A stretch of 64,000 nt of DNA from Frigoribacterium faeni (GTDB taxonomy: Bacteria > Actinomycetota > Actinomycetes > Actinomycetales > Microbacteriaceae). Each line of letters opens with the position of its first letter. Within the stretch, counting starts at the first letter, position 1. Below are positions 37,597 through 47,200 of this stretch, piece by piece. The DNA lies in the NCBI RefSeq assembly GCF_011761235.1, contig NZ_JAAOYW010000001.1, forward strand, positions 781 to 64,780, read 5' to 3'. A program made the translations under genes and the position numbers. The notes below the pieces were generated by a model. That model made no database searches, was not told the DNA's origin, and was given only the letters and a program-made list of their open reading frames with translations.

Positions 37597-38729
37597 GGCG
37601 CCCCGAGGGCTTCGACCCGGGCGCGCAGGGACCGGACGGCACGGACGAGCACGAGGAGGCGCCCCGCGCGACGTCCCTCCGCGACCGGCTGGCGGCGGTG
37701 CGGCCCCGGCGCGAGCGGCCGTCGTCCGACGACGCGCCGGCGGAGGCCGGCACCACGGCCGACGCCCCTCGCGTCGACGACCGCACGGCGTCCGGCAGCG
37801 CCCCGGCCGCGCCCGTCGTGCTCGGCACCGGCACCGGCAGCGCGACGCGCCCTGACCGCGCGCCGACGCACCCCGACGAGACTGCCGACCGGTCGGGCAC
37901 CCCGCGCATCGAGCCCGCGGGCGGCGCCGCCGAGGCGCGCCGCCGCGCCGTCGAGGCCCGTCGGGCCGCGCGTCGTGCGTCGGGGGAGCGGAGGCGCACC
38001 GAGCGCACCGAGGTCCGTCGCTTCACGAGGCGGTCGAGGCACCGCCGCACCGCCTGGATCACCGTCGGCGCCGTCGCCGCGCTCCTCGTCGCCTCCGTGG
38101 GGGTGGCGGTGTTCTCGCCCCTGCTCTCGCTCGAGCAGGTCCAGGTCGAGGGCACGGAGCGCGTCGACGCGGCCGAGGTGCAGGCCGCCGTGTCGGGGCA
38201 GCTCGGCACGCCGCTCGCCCGGATCGACTTCGGGCGCATCACGACCGAGCTCGAGCGGTTCCCCCTGATCGCGAGCTACGTGACCGAGACGGCCCCGCCG
38301 CACACCCTGGTCATCCGCGTCACCGAGCGCCAGCCGATCGCGACCGTGCCCTCCGGCGACGGCTTCGACCTGGTCGACCCCGCGGGCGTCGTCGTGCAGC
38401 ACCTCGACGCCCGGCAGGAGGGGGTGCCCCTCGTCGACGTCGGTGGAGCGGCCCTCGACGGGACGGCCTTCCGGTCCACCGCCGAGGTGCTGCTCGCGCT
38501 GCCCCAGGCGCTGCGCCAGACCGTGGACTCGGCCACCGCCTCGACGGCGGACGACGTCACCCTCTCGCTGACGACGGGGGAGCAGGTCGTGTGGGGCAGC
38601 GCCGACGACTCGGCTGCCAAGGCCCAGGTGCTCGCCGGGCTGGTCGCGGACCAGGCGCGGCGCGACCCGTCGGCCTCGGTCGAGTTCGACGTGTCGGCGC
38701 CCGACAACGGCATCATCCGGACGCGATGA
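37593..38729 (+). CDS. ftsQ: cell division protein FtsQ
   Basis: 378 residues. Long cytoplasmic N-terminus (about 150 residues, rich in Arg, Pro and Asp), a single membrane helix (about 153-174), then a POTRA domain (LEQVQVEGTERVDAAEVQAAV) and the FtsQ beta domain (TLVIRVTERQPIATV). It binds FtsL/FtsB and recruits the septal synthase. GTG at 37593 with GACGAGG upstream. Sequence identity in this family is low; the order murC-ftsQ-ftsZ supports the call. 140 non-coding bases separate it from ftsZ. Confidence 0.9.
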   Translation: MRRPEGFDPGAQGPDGTDEHEEAPRATSLRDRLAAVRPRRERPSSDDAPAEAGTTADAPRVDDRTASGSAPAAPVVLGTGTGSATRPDRAPTHPDETADRSGTPRIEPAGGAAEARRRAVEARRAARRASGERRRTERTEVRRFTRRSRHRRTAWITVGAVAALLVASVGVAVFSPLLSLEQVQVEGTERVDAAEVQAAVSGQLGTPLARIDFGRITTELERFPLIASYVTETAPPHTLVIRVTERQPIATVPSGDGFDLVDPAGVVVQHLDARQEGVPLVDVGGAALDGTAFRSTAEVLLALPQALRQTVDSATASTADDVTLSLTTGEQVVWGSADDSAAKAQVLAGLVADQARRDPSASVEFDVSAPDNGIIRTR

Positions 38730-38821
38730 CGCGCCGTGCGTTCGCGACACGCCTGTCCGGCTGGTCCTCGCGTCCCGCGGCGGCACCTACCGTGTGACTG
38801 CAGCACTTGCATACCATGTAC

Positions 38822-38852
38822 AACCTTAACCTTCAACTTGCGAGTTAAGGTT
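38822..38852. promoter_or_regulatory. AACCTTAAC-N13-GTTAAGGTT dyad before ftsZ
   Basis: Perfect 9-bp inverted repeat (38822-38830 and 38844-38852) in an unusually AT-rich patch, ending 17 bases before the ftsZ start. A long-spaced dyad in a promoter is typical of MerR-family sites. FtsR, a MerR protein, is known to activate ftsZ in Corynebacterium, and an FtsR-like gene is at 9785. Confidence 0.6.
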
Positions 38853-38869
38853 CAAGCGGAGGCCCGGAC

Positions 38870-40036
38870 GTGACAACGAACCATAACTACCTAGCCGTGA
38901 TCAAGGTCGTCGGTGTCGGCGGCGGTGGCGTCAACGCCGTCAACCGCATGATCGAGCTCGGTCTCCGCGGAGTCGAGTTCATCGCCATCAACACCGACGC
39001 CCAGGCGCTCCTCCTCAGCGACGCCGACGTCAAGCTCGACGTCGGCCGCGAGCTGACGCGCGGCCTCGGCGCCGGCGCGGACCCCGAGGTAGGCCGTCGC
39101 GCCGCCGAGGATCACGCCGAGGAGATCGAGGAGGCGCTGGCCGGCGCCGACATGGTCTTCGTCACCGCGGGCGAGGGCGGCGGAACGGGCACCGGCGGCG
39201 CACCCGTCGTGGCGCGCATCGCCAAGTCGATCGGCGCCCTGACCATCGGCGTCGTCACGAAGCCCTTCGGCTTCGAGGGCAAGCGCCGCCAGGCGCAGGC
39301 CGAGGCCGGCGTCGCCGCGCTCAAGGACGAGGTCGACACCCTCATCGTCGTCCCGAACGACCGCCTCCTCGAGATCTCCGAGCGGGGCATCTCGATGGTC
39401 GAGGCCTTCGGCACGGCCGACCAGGTGCTGCTCGCCGGCGTGCAGGGCATCACCGACCTCATCACCACCCCCGGGCTCATCAACCTCGACTTCGCCGACG
39501 TCAAGTCGGTCATGCAGGGGGCAGGGTCCGCCCTCATGGGCATCGGGTCCTCGCGCGGCGCGGACCGGGCCATCAAGGCGGCCGAGCTCGCCGTGGCCTC
39601 GCCCCTCCTCGAGGCGAGCATCGACGGCGCCCACGGCGTCCTGCTCTCCATCCAGGGAGGGTCGAACCTCGGCATCTTCGAGATCAACGACGCCGCCCGC
39701 CTGGTGCAGGAGGCCGTCCACTCCGAGGCGAACATCATCTTCGGAGCCGTCATCGACGACACCCTCGGCGACGAGGTGCGCGTCACCGTGATCGCCGCCG
39801 GCTTCGACGGGGGAGAGCCCACGGCCAAGACGAAGGACCGCCGCTCGAGCTTCGTCGAGTCCGACTCCGCACCGGCCGCGGCCGCGACGCCCGGCGTCTC
39901 GGCCATCGCCGACTCGGGCAGCTCGCACGACACGCCGTCGTGGCGCCGACCCGACGAGCACACGGCCACCCAGGCCGTCGACCCCGCCTTCGACGGCGGC
40001 GACGACGACCTCGACGTGCCCGACTTCCTCAAGTAG
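38870..40036 (+). CDS. ftsZ: cell division protein FtsZ
   Basis: 388 residues. Tubulin-like GTPase that forms the division ring. N-terminal [16 protein letters not shown], tubulin signature [10 protein letters not shown] (about 103-112), T7 loop [11 protein letters not shown], and a C-terminal conserved tail [10 protein letters not shown] that binds SepF and other partners. The linker (about 315-375) is Ala/Ser/Asp-rich. GTG start with GCGGAGG nine bases upstream. Promoter region carries a candidate FtsR-type dyad. Confidence 0.97.
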   Translation: MTTNHNYLAVIKVVGVGGGGVNAVNRMIELGLRGVEFIAINTDAQALLLSDADVKLDVGRELTRGLGAGADPEVGRRAAEDHAEEIEEALAGADMVFVTAGEGGGTGTGGAPVVARIAKSIGALTIGVVTKPFGFEGKRRQAQAEAGVAALKDEVDTLIVVPNDRLLEISERGISMVEAFGTADQVLLAGVQGITDLITTPGLINLDFADVKSVMQGAGSALMGIGSSRGADRAIKAAELAVASPLLEASIDGAHGVLLSIQGGSNLGIFEINDAARLVQEAVHSEANIIFGAVIDDTLGDEVRVTVIAAGFDGGEPTAKTKDRRSSFVESDSAPAAAATPGVSAIADSGSSHDTPSWRRPDEHTATQAVDPAFDGGDDDLDVPDFLK

Positions 40037-40039
40037 CAC

Positions 40040-40738
40040 GTGACGGACGGTCTCGACCTCGGAGGCGACCTCGGCGAACGACTCGCCAGGGTCGCCTCCG
40101 GCGTCGACGACGCCGTCCGTGCCGCGGGGCGTCGCCCGGACGAGGTGACCACCATCGTGGTCACCAAGTTCCACCCGGCGTCGGTCGTCCGCGCGCTGCA
40201 CGCCCTCGGCGTGCGCGACGTGGCCGAGAACCGGCACCAGGAGGCGCAGGCCAAGTCGACCGAGACGGCCGACCTCGAGGGGCTCCGGTGGCACTTCGTC
40301 GGGCAGCTCCAGTCGAAGAAGGCGCGACAGGCTCGGCGCTACGCCGCCGCGGTCCACTCCCTCGACCGCGACAGCGTCGTCGACGCCCTGGCGGTCGACG
40401 ACGGACGCGTGCTGGACGGCTTCGTCCAGGTGTCGCTCGACGGGCAGGAGGGGCGCGGCGGCGTGCCCGAGTCCGACGTCGAGAGGCTGGTCGAGCGACT
40501 CCTGGCGGCGGACGGCGTCCGGCTCCGGGGCGTCATGGCCGTGGCGCCGCTGGGCGAGCCGGCCCGCCCGGCCTTCGCGCGCCTCCGTGGGGTCTCCGAG
40601 CGCGTGCGCTCGCTCGCCCCCGAGGCCGTCGCGATCTCGGCCGGCATGTCGCACGACTACGCAGACGCGGTCGTCGAGGGGGCGACACACCTGCGCATCG
40701 GGACCGCAATCACGGGTCCGCGGCCCGAAGCCGGTTAA
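40040..40738 (+). CDS. yggS: pyridoxal phosphate homeostasis protein (YggS family)
   Basis: 232 residues. PLP-binding TIM-barrel protein without known enzymatic activity, needed for vitamin B6 balance. PLP lysine in [74 protein letters not shown] are standard. GTG start three bases after the ftsZ stop. In many actinobacteria a pgeF (YfiH) gene lies between ftsZ and yggS; it is missing here. Confidence 0.93.
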   Translation: MTDGLDLGGDLGERLARVASGVDDAVRAAGRRPDEVTTIVVTKFHPASVVRALHALGVRDVAENRHQEAQAKSTETADLEGLRWHFVGQLQSKKARQARRYAAAVHSLDRDSVVDALAVDDGRVLDGFVQVSLDGQEGRGGVPESDVERLVERLLAADGVRLRGVMAVAPLGEPARPAFARLRGVSERVRSLAPEAVAISAGMSHDYADAVVEGATHLRIGTAITGPRPEAG

Positions 40739-40775
40739 TCTCGGTCACAACGCCCCACGATCCGGAGGACACCCC

Positions 40776-41321
40776 ATGGCCAACCCCCTGCGCAAGACGA
40801 TGGTCTACCTGGGCCTCGCCGACGAAGAGCTCGAGTACGACGAGCAGGAGCAGCGGCAGCAGCCGGCCCAGGCCGCCCAGCCCGCTCCCCGCCAGACGGC
40901 TCCCGCGCCCCACGCCTCCCCGGTGGCCCCCGTCCCCGCCCCGGCTCCCGCCCCTGCCGCGACCCGCGCCCCCGTGACGCCCCTGCGTCGCAGCTCGACC
41001 TCGACCTCGACCTCGAAGAACCCGGTGCCCCACGACATGAACGAGATCCTCACCGTCCACCCCCGCGAGTACAAGGACGCCCAGGCGATCGCCGAGAGCT
41101 TCCGCGACGGCATCCCCGTCATCATCAACCTCTCGCAGATGACCGAGGCCGACGCGCGTCGACTGGTCGACTTCGCCAGCGGACTCTCCCAGGGCCTGTT
41201 CGGCAAGATCGAGCGCGTGACGAACAAGGTCTTCCTGCTGTCGCCCGCCCACATCGCCGTGAGCGGCGAGCAGGCCGAGGTAGAGTCCGACATCGAGGCG
41301 TCTTTCTTCTCGCAGTCCTGA
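40776..41321 (+). CDS. sepF: cell division protein SepF
   Basis: 181 residues. N-terminal membrane-binding helix ([18 protein letters not shown]), an Ala/Pro/Gln-rich linker (about 25-85) with repeated PAPAPAP, and the C-terminal SepF fold with [19 protein letters not shown] and [19 protein letters not shown]. It ties FtsZ filaments to the membrane in Gram-positive bacteria that lack FtsA, which fits the absence of ftsA here. CCGGAGG lies before the ATG. Confidence 0.94.
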   Translation: MANPLRKTMVYLGLADEELEYDEQEQRQQPAQAAQPAPRQTAPAPHASPVAPVPAPAPAPAATRAPVTPLRRSSTSTSTSKNPVPHDMNEILTVHPREYKDAQAIAESFRDGIPVIINLSQMTEADARRLVDFASGLSQGLFGKIERVTNKVFLLSPAHIAVSGEQAEVESDIEASFFSQS

Positions 41322-41395
41322 CCGGCGGCGTCCCGACGCCCCGACTCCTCTCCGTGGCCCGTCCACGCCGACCAGTGTGAGCTGATGACACCCCG

Positions 41396-41686
41396 ATGAC
41401 GTCCCTGATCGCCGCGATCGCCTACTACGCGCTGCTGCTCTTCTTCCTGCTGATGTGGGGACGGTTCGTCCTCGACCTGGCCCAGTCGTTCAGCCGGGGG
41501 TGGCGGCCGCGGGGTCCCGTCCTCGTGCTCGCCGAGATCGCCTACACGGTCACGGACCCTCCCATCAAGGCCGTGCGCCGCGTCCTCCCGCCCGTGCGGC
41601 TGGGGTCCGTGGCCCTCGACTTCGGGTGGAGCGTCATCATGCTCGCCGTCGTCATCCTGATGGGCGTCGCGAGCCGACTCAGCTGA
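41396..41686 (+). CDS. yggT: YggT family membrane protein
   Basis: 96 residues. Two hydrophobic segments (about 5-25 and 70-92) with a basic middle and the family signature IAYTVTDPPIKAVRRVLPPVRLG. The place between sepF and divIVA is conserved in actinobacteria. Biochemical function is unknown; a role in envelope growth is inferred only from position. ATG preceded by a weak GATGAC region; no clear ribosome site. A UNCG-loop hairpin follows. Confidence 0.88.
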   Translation: MTSLIAAIAYYALLLFFLLMWGRFVLDLAQSFSRGWRPRGPVLVLAEIAYTVTDPPIKAVRRVLPPVRLGSVALDFGWSVIMLAVVILMGVASRLS

Positions 41687-41732
41687 GGGCGAGCCGCTGG
41701 CCTCTCCGCACGCGCCGACAGGCTAGGCTGGT

Positions 41733-41754
41733 GCGAGGGCGTCCGCGCCCTTGC
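41733..41754 (+). terminator. UNCG-loop hairpin after yggT
   Basis: GCGAGGGCG (41733-41741) pairs with CGCCCTTGC (41746-41754), one G-U pair, loop TCCG. It probably ends the ftsZ-yggT transcript. TAGGCT at 41724-41729 just before it looks like a -10 but would give only a very short RNA. Confidence 0.5.
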
Positions 41755-41777
41755 TGCCCCTCGGGGCCAGCGTTCGC

Positions 41778-41783
41778 TACGGT
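41778..41783 (+). promoter_or_regulatory. candidate divIVA -10 TACGGT
   Basis: TACGGT lies 58 bases before the divIVA ATG, with TTGCTG (41751-41756) 21 bases upstream. It would leave a leader of about 50 bases ending in the ribosome site GAGGTG. Confidence 0.4.
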
Positions 41784-41841
41784 GTAGTCGAACGACACAG
41801 ACCACGATCATGAGATCCCACAGATTCACGAGGTGACGGCA

Positions 41842-42669
41842 ATGGCTTTGACGCCTGAAGACGTAGTCAACAAGCGGTTCCAGCCGACGAAGTTCCGCGA
41901 GGGCTACGACCAGGACGAGGTCGACGACTTCCTCGACGAGGTCGTCGCCGAGCTGCGACGACTCGGCCAGGAGAACGACGAGCTGCGTCAGCGGCTGACG
42001 GCCGCCGAGTCGCAGGGCGGCCAGTCCGTGCCCGCACCGGTCGAGTCCGCCGCGCCGGTCGCCGCGTCCGAGGCGGCTCCCGCCTCTGCTCCGGCACCCG
42101 TGTCGGCCCAGGCCCCGGCCTCGGTGCCCGCACCGGCGTCGGTGCCCGCGCCCGTCGAGTCGACCCCCGAGCCCGAGCCCGAGGTCGCCCCCGAGCCCGT
42201 CGCCGCGGCGGCCGTCACGCCGGTCCCGGCCTACGCCGGCCCCAGCGCCGACGACACCGAGAGCACGAACAGCCTGCTGCAGCTCGCCCGTCGCCTCCAC
42301 GAGGAGCACGTCCGCGAGGGCGTCGAGAAGCGCGACGCGCTGATCGCCGAGGGGCAGTCCACGTCGGCCCGCCTCGTCGCCGAGGCCGAGGCCAAGCAGC
42401 GCGACGTCGTCGCCGAGGCCGAGGCTCGCTCGCGTGAGGTCGTGGCCGAGGCCGAGACCAAGCGCCGCGAGGTCCTCGAGCAGCTGGCCACGGAGCGCAC
42501 GGGCCTGGAGCGTCGCATCGACGACCTCCGCACCTTCGAGCGCGACTACCGCCAGAAGCTCAAGGGCTACATCGAGGGCCAGCTCAGCGACCTCGAGGCC
42601 GAGTCCGGCGAGCAGCAGCCCGCGAGCGGCTTCGCACCGGCCAGCGCCCAGGGCTTCGGCTCCAACTAA
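41842..42669 (+). CDS. divIVA: polar growth protein DivIVA (Wag31)
   Basis: 275 residues. N-terminal DivIVA domain, MALTPEDVVNKRFQPTKF then REGYDQDEVDDFLDEVVAEL, binds curved membrane; a Pro/Ala/Val/Glu-rich middle (about 55-135) is followed by a long coiled coil (about 145-250) rich in EAEAKQRDVVAEAEAR-like heptads. It marks the growing cell pole and recruits wall synthesis in actinobacteria. ATG 41842 is preferred to GTG 41833 because AGGTG ends six bases before it. An essential gene in relatives. Confidence 0.94.
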   Translation: MALTPEDVVNKRFQPTKFREGYDQDEVDDFLDEVVAELRRLGQENDELRQRLTAAESQGGQSVPAPVESAAPVAASEAAPASAPAPVSAQAPASVPAPASVPAPVESTPEPEPEVAPEPVAAAAVTPVPAYAGPSADDTESTNSLLQLARRLHEEHVREGVEKRDALIAEGQSTSARLVAEAEAKQRDVVAEAEARSREVVAEAETKRREVLEQLATERTGLERRIDDLRTFERDYRQKLKGYIEGQLSDLEAESGEQQPASGFAPASAQGFGSN

Positions 42670-42673
42670 GGTC

Positions 42674-43321
42674 TTGGCGCAGAGCACTCCTCCGACGAAG
42701 GTCAGCGTCCGCATCATCGCGGCGCTGGCCTTCGTCGCTGTCGCGGCCTACCTGCTCGACCAGGTCACGAAGCACCTCGTGACCTCCCGGCTCGTCGAGG
42801 GCGACAGCGTCGACGTGCTGGGCGAGTTCTTCCAGCTGCACTTCGTCCGCAACCCGGGGGCGGCGTTCTCGCTCGCCAGCGGCACGACCTGGATCTTCTC
42901 CATCGCGGCGTCCGCCGTCGTGGTGGCCATCGTCGTGTTCGCTCGCCGCATCCGGTCGAGGGCCTGGGCGGTCATGCTCGGCATGCTGCTCGGCGGCACG
43001 CTGGGCAACCTGACCGACCGTCTCGTGCGAGAGCCGTCCTTCGGCCAGGGCCACGTCGTCGACTTCCTCTACTTCCCGTCGCTCCTGCCGGCCATCTTCA
43101 ACGTGGCCGACATCTTCATCGTCTCGAGCATGGGCCTGCTCCTGCTGCTGACGCTGCTCGGGGTCAACCTCGACGGGACCCGGGGCGCCAAGGCCGAGCC
43201 CGAGCGCGGCGAGGTGCCGGCACGCGAGGCCGAGGGCACGGACGCGACCGCGCCCGCGACCGGGACGACGCCTCCTGCGGCCCCGACCGTGCCCCCGGCG
43301 ACACGACAGGAACGACCGTGA
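42674..43321 (+). CDS. lspA: lipoprotein signal peptidase LspA
   Basis: 215 residues. Aspartic protease of the membrane that cleaves lipoprotein signal peptides. Four membrane helices, with the catalytic Asp residues in [11 protein letters not shown] and [18 protein letters not shown] and VRNPGAAFS are also conserved. The only plausible start is TTG 42674, five bases after the divIVA stop; AAGG is unusually close, so expression may rely on coupling from divIVA. The last 45 residues are an Ala/Thr/Pro/Glu-rich tail beyond the usual end. GTGA overlap with rluD. Confidence 0.9.
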   Translation: MAQSTPPTKVSVRIIAALAFVAVAAYLLDQVTKHLVTSRLVEGDSVDVLGEFFQLHFVRNPGAAFSLASGTTWIFSIAASAVVVAIVVFARRIRSRAWAVMLGMLLGGTLGNLTDRLVREPSFGQGHVVDFLYFPSLLPAIFNVADIFIVSSMGLLLLLTLLGVNLDGTRGAKAEPERGEVPAREAEGTDATAPATGTTPPAAPTVPPATRQERP

Positions 43322-44241
43322 CCGAGAACCGGCAGCTGCCCGTCCCCGACGGGCTCGCGGGCGAGCGCGTCGACGCCGCCCTCGCCAAGCTCCTCGGCTT
43401 CAGCCGCACCTTCGCCGCCGAGGTCGCCGCCTCCGGGGGAGTCACGGTCGACTCCCGCACGGTGGGCAAGTCCGACCGGCTCGAGGCCGGCGCCTGGCTC
43501 GACGTCACCTGGTCGCCCCGTGAGGCCCCGACGGTCGTCGCCCGTGACGTCCCCGGGCTCGGCATCGTGCACGACGACGACGAGATCATCGTGGTCGACA
43601 AGCCCGTCGGCGTCGCGGCCCACCCCTCTGTCGGCTGGACCGGCCCGACCGTGCTCGGCGGCCTCGCCGCCGCCGGCTTCCAGGTCGCGACCTCGGGCGC
43701 GGCGGAGCGCGCCGGCATCGTGCACCGCCTCGACGTGGGCACGAGCGGCCTCATGGTCGTCGCGAAGACCGAGCGCGCCTACTCCCAGCTCAAGGACGCC
43801 TTCCGTGAGCGCACGGTCGAGAAGATCTACAACGCCGTCGTGCAGGGCCACCCCGACCCCCTGACCGGGACGATCGACGCGCCCATCGGCAGGCACCCCT
43901 CGTCCGACTGGAAGTTCGCGGTCGTCGTCGACGGCAAGCCGTCGGTCACGCACTACGAGACGGTCGAGGCGTTCCGCTCCGCGTCGCTGCTCGAGATCCA
44001 CCTCGAGACGGGCCGCACCCACCAGATCCGCGTGCACATGGCCGCACAGCGCCACCCGTGCGTGGGCGACGCGACGTACGGCGCCGACCCGACCCTGTCG
44101 GCGACGCTCGGCCTCGGGCGGCAGTGGCTGCACGCCGTCCAGCTCGGGTTCCGCCACCCCGGGACGGGCGAGCCGGTCGTCTACCGCTCCTCGTACCCGG
44201 ACGACCTGCAGCACGCTCTCGATGTCCTCCGTGCCGGTTAG
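43318..44241 (+). CDS. rluD: RluA/RluD-family 23S rRNA pseudouridine synthase
   Basis: 307 residues. N-terminal S4-like RNA-binding domain (about 10-70, [20 protein letters not shown]) and catalytic domain with the Asp in [41 protein letters not shown] and [13 protein letters not shown] are family motifs. Modifies uridines in 23S rRNA; which positions (1911/1915/1917 for RluD) is not certain. The gene overlaps lspA by four bases, and its TAG stop forms the start of a -10-like TAGGCT for dnaE. Confidence 0.9.
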   Translation: MTENRQLPVPDGLAGERVDAALAKLLGFSRTFAAEVAASGGVTVDSRTVGKSDRLEAGAWLDVTWSPREAPTVVARDVPGLGIVHDDDEIIVVDKPVGVAAHPSVGWTGPTVLGGLAAAGFQVATSGAAERAGIVHRLDVGTSGLMVVAKTERAYSQLKDAFRERTVEKIYNAVVQGHPDPLTGTIDAPIGRHPSSDWKFAVVVDGKPSVTHYETVEAFRSASLLEIHLETGRTHQIRVHMAAQRHPCVGDATYGADPTLSATLGLGRQWLHAVQLGFRHPGTGEPVVYRSSYPDDLQHALDVLRAG

Positions 44242-44244
44242 GCT
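44239..44244 (+). promoter_or_regulatory. -10-like TAGGCT overlapping the rluD stop, before dnaE
   Basis: The stop TAG (44239-44241) begins TAGGCT. dnaE starts 40 bases later with GAGGAG as ribosome site. Confidence 0.45.
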
Positions 44245-44283
44245 GTTCCCCTACTCCTGAACCACCACCAGACGAGGAGCCGC

Positions 44284-47200
44284 GTGGCCTCGAAAGATTC
44301 CTTCGTCCACCTGCACGTCCACAGCGAGTACTCGATGCTCGACGGGGCGGCGCGCGTCAAGCCGCTGATCGCCGAGGCCGCCGCCCAGGGCATGCCCGCC
44401 GTCGCGGTCACCGACCACGGCAACGTCTTCGGCGCCTACGACTTCTGGAAGACCGCGACCGACGCGGGGGTCAAGCCGATCATCGGCACCGAGGCGTACG
44501 TCACGCCGGGCACCCACCGTGGCGACAAGACCCGTGTCCGCTGGGGCGACGGTGGCCGGGACGACGTGTCGGGCGCCGGCGCGTACACGCACATGACGCT
44601 GCTCTCGCAGAGCACGGCGGGCATGCACAACCTCTTCCGGCTCTCGTCGCGGGCGTCGCTCGAGGGCTACTACTTCAAGCCCCGGATGGACCGCGAGCTG
44701 CTGTCGCAGTACTCCGACGGCCTCATCGCCACGACGGGCTGCCCGAGCGGCGAGGTCCAGACGCGGCTGCGGCTGGGCCAGTACGACGAGGCGGTCAAGG
44801 CCGCCGCCGACTTCCGCGACATCTTCGGCGCCGAGAACTACTTCGCCGAGATCATGGACCACGGCCTGGGCATCGAGCGGCAGATCATGGGCGACCTGCT
44901 CCGCCTCGCGAAGGACCTCGGCCTGCCGCTCGTCGCGACGAACGACCTGCACTACACGCACGAGCACGACGCCACGAGCCACGCGGCCCTCCTCTGCGTC
45001 CAGTCGGGCTCGACGCTGAACGACCCGAACCGCTTCAAGTTCGACGCCGACGAGTTCTACCTCAAGTCGGCCCAGCAGATGCGCCACCTGTTCCGCGACC
45101 ACCCCGAGGCCTGCGACAACACGCTCCTCATCGCCGAGCGCTGCGACGTGCAGTTCAACACCTCCGCCAACTACATGCCGCGCTACCCCGTGCCCGAGGG
45201 CGAGACGGAGGAGACGTGGTTCATCAAAGAGGTCGAGAAGGGCCTCGTCTACCGCTACCCGGCAGGCATCCCCGACGACGTGCGCAAGCAGGCCGAGTAC
45301 GAGATCGGCGTCATCACCGGGATGGGCTTCCCGGGGTACTTCCTCGTCGTCGCCGACTTCATCAACTGGTCGAAGGAGAACGGCATCCGCGTCGGGCCGG
45401 GGCGTGGCTCGGGCGCCGGGTCGATGGCCGCCTACGCGATGCGCATCACCGACCTCGACCCGCTCCGGCACGGCCTCATCTTCGAGCGCTTCCTCAACCC
45501 CGACCGCGTCTCCATGCCCGACTTCGACGTCGACTTCGACGACCGTCGTCGCGGCGAGGTCATCCAGTACGTCACCGAGAAGTACGGCGACGAGCGCGTC
45601 GCCCAGATCGTCACGTACGGCACCATCAAGGCCAAGCAGGCCCTGAAGGACAGCAGCCGGGTGCTCGGGTTCCCCTTCGGCATGGGCGAGAAGCTCACGA
45701 AGGCGATGCCGCCCGCCGTCATGGGCAAGGACATCCCGCTGACGGGCATCTTCGACAAGTCGCACGAGCGCTACAAGGAGGCCGGCGACATCCGCACGGT
45801 GGTCGAGACCGACCCGGAGGCCAAGACGGTCTTCGACACGGCGCTGGGCCTCGAGGGGCTGAAGCGCCAGTGGGGAGTGCACGCCGCCGGCGTGATCATG
45901 TCGAGCGACCCCCTGATCGACATCATCCCGATCATGAAGCGCGAACAGGACGGCCAGATCGTCACGCAGTTCGACTACCCGGCCTGCGAGTCCCTCGGCC
46001 TCATCAAGATGGACTTCCTGGGGCTCCGCAACCTCACGATCATCAACGACGCCCTCGACAACATCCGTACGAACCGCGGCTTCGACCTCGTCCTCGAAGA
46101 CCTCGAGCTCGACGACCGGGCGGCGTACGAGCTGCTCGGCCGCGGCGACACCCTGGGCGTGTTCCAGCTCGACGGCGGGCCCATGCGCGGGCTGCTGCGG
46201 CTGATGAAGCCCGACAACTTCGAGGACATCTCCGCCGTCATCGCCCTGTACCGCCCGGGGCCCATGGGCGCCAACTCGCACACCAACTACGCGCTGCGCA
46301 AGAACGGCGCCCAAGAGATCACGCCGATCCACCCCGAGCTCGAAGAGCCCCTGAAGGAGATCCTCTCCACCAGCTACGGCCTGATCATCTACCAGGAGCA
46401 GGTCATGGCCATCGCGCAGAAGGTCGCGGGCTTCTCGCTCGGCCAGGCCGACATCCTGCGGCGGGCGATGGGCAAGAAGAAGAAGTCCGAGCTCGACAAG
46501 CAGTACGCGGGCTTCGAGCAGGGCATGTTCGACAACGGCTTCTCGGCCGACGCCGTCAAGATGCTCTGGGACATCTTGCTCCCGTTCTCGGACTACGCCT
46601 TCAACAAAGCGCACTCCGCGGCGTACGGCGTGGTCTCGTACTGGACGGCCTACCTCAAGGCCCACTACCCGGCCGAGTACATGGCCGCCCTGCTCACCAG
46701 CACGGGCGACTCGCGCGACAAGCTCGGCCTGTACCTCAACGAGTGCCGACGCATGGGCATCACGGTCCTGCCGCCCGACGTGAACGAGTCCATCGGGTTC
46801 TTCGCGGCCGTCGGCGACGACATCCGGTTCGGCATGGGCGCGGTGCGCAACGTCGGCTTCAACGTCGTCGACCACGTCATCGCGGCCCGTCAGAAGGAGG
46901 GCGCGTTCACCTCGTTCCACGACTTCCTCCGCAAGGTGCCCCTGCCGGTGGCGAACAAGCGCACCGTCGAGTCGCTCGTCAAGGCCGGCGCCTTCGACAG
47001 CATGGGATCGACCCGCCGGGCCCTGGTCGAGGTGCACGAGTCGGCGGTCGAGGCGGCCGTGAACGAGAAGCGGGCCGAGGCGAACGGTCAGGTCGGCTTC
47101 GACTTCGACTCGCTCTGGGACGAGCCCCAGGACGTCCAGCACGTGCCCGAACGGCCCGAGTGGTCGAAGCGCGACAAGCTGGCCTTCGAGCGCGACATGC

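Noticed and set aside
41724-41760. Small RNA before divIVA driven by TAGGCT
   Set aside because: The hairpin follows the hexamer by three bases, so the RNA would be too short; a terminator for the upstream genes is more likely.
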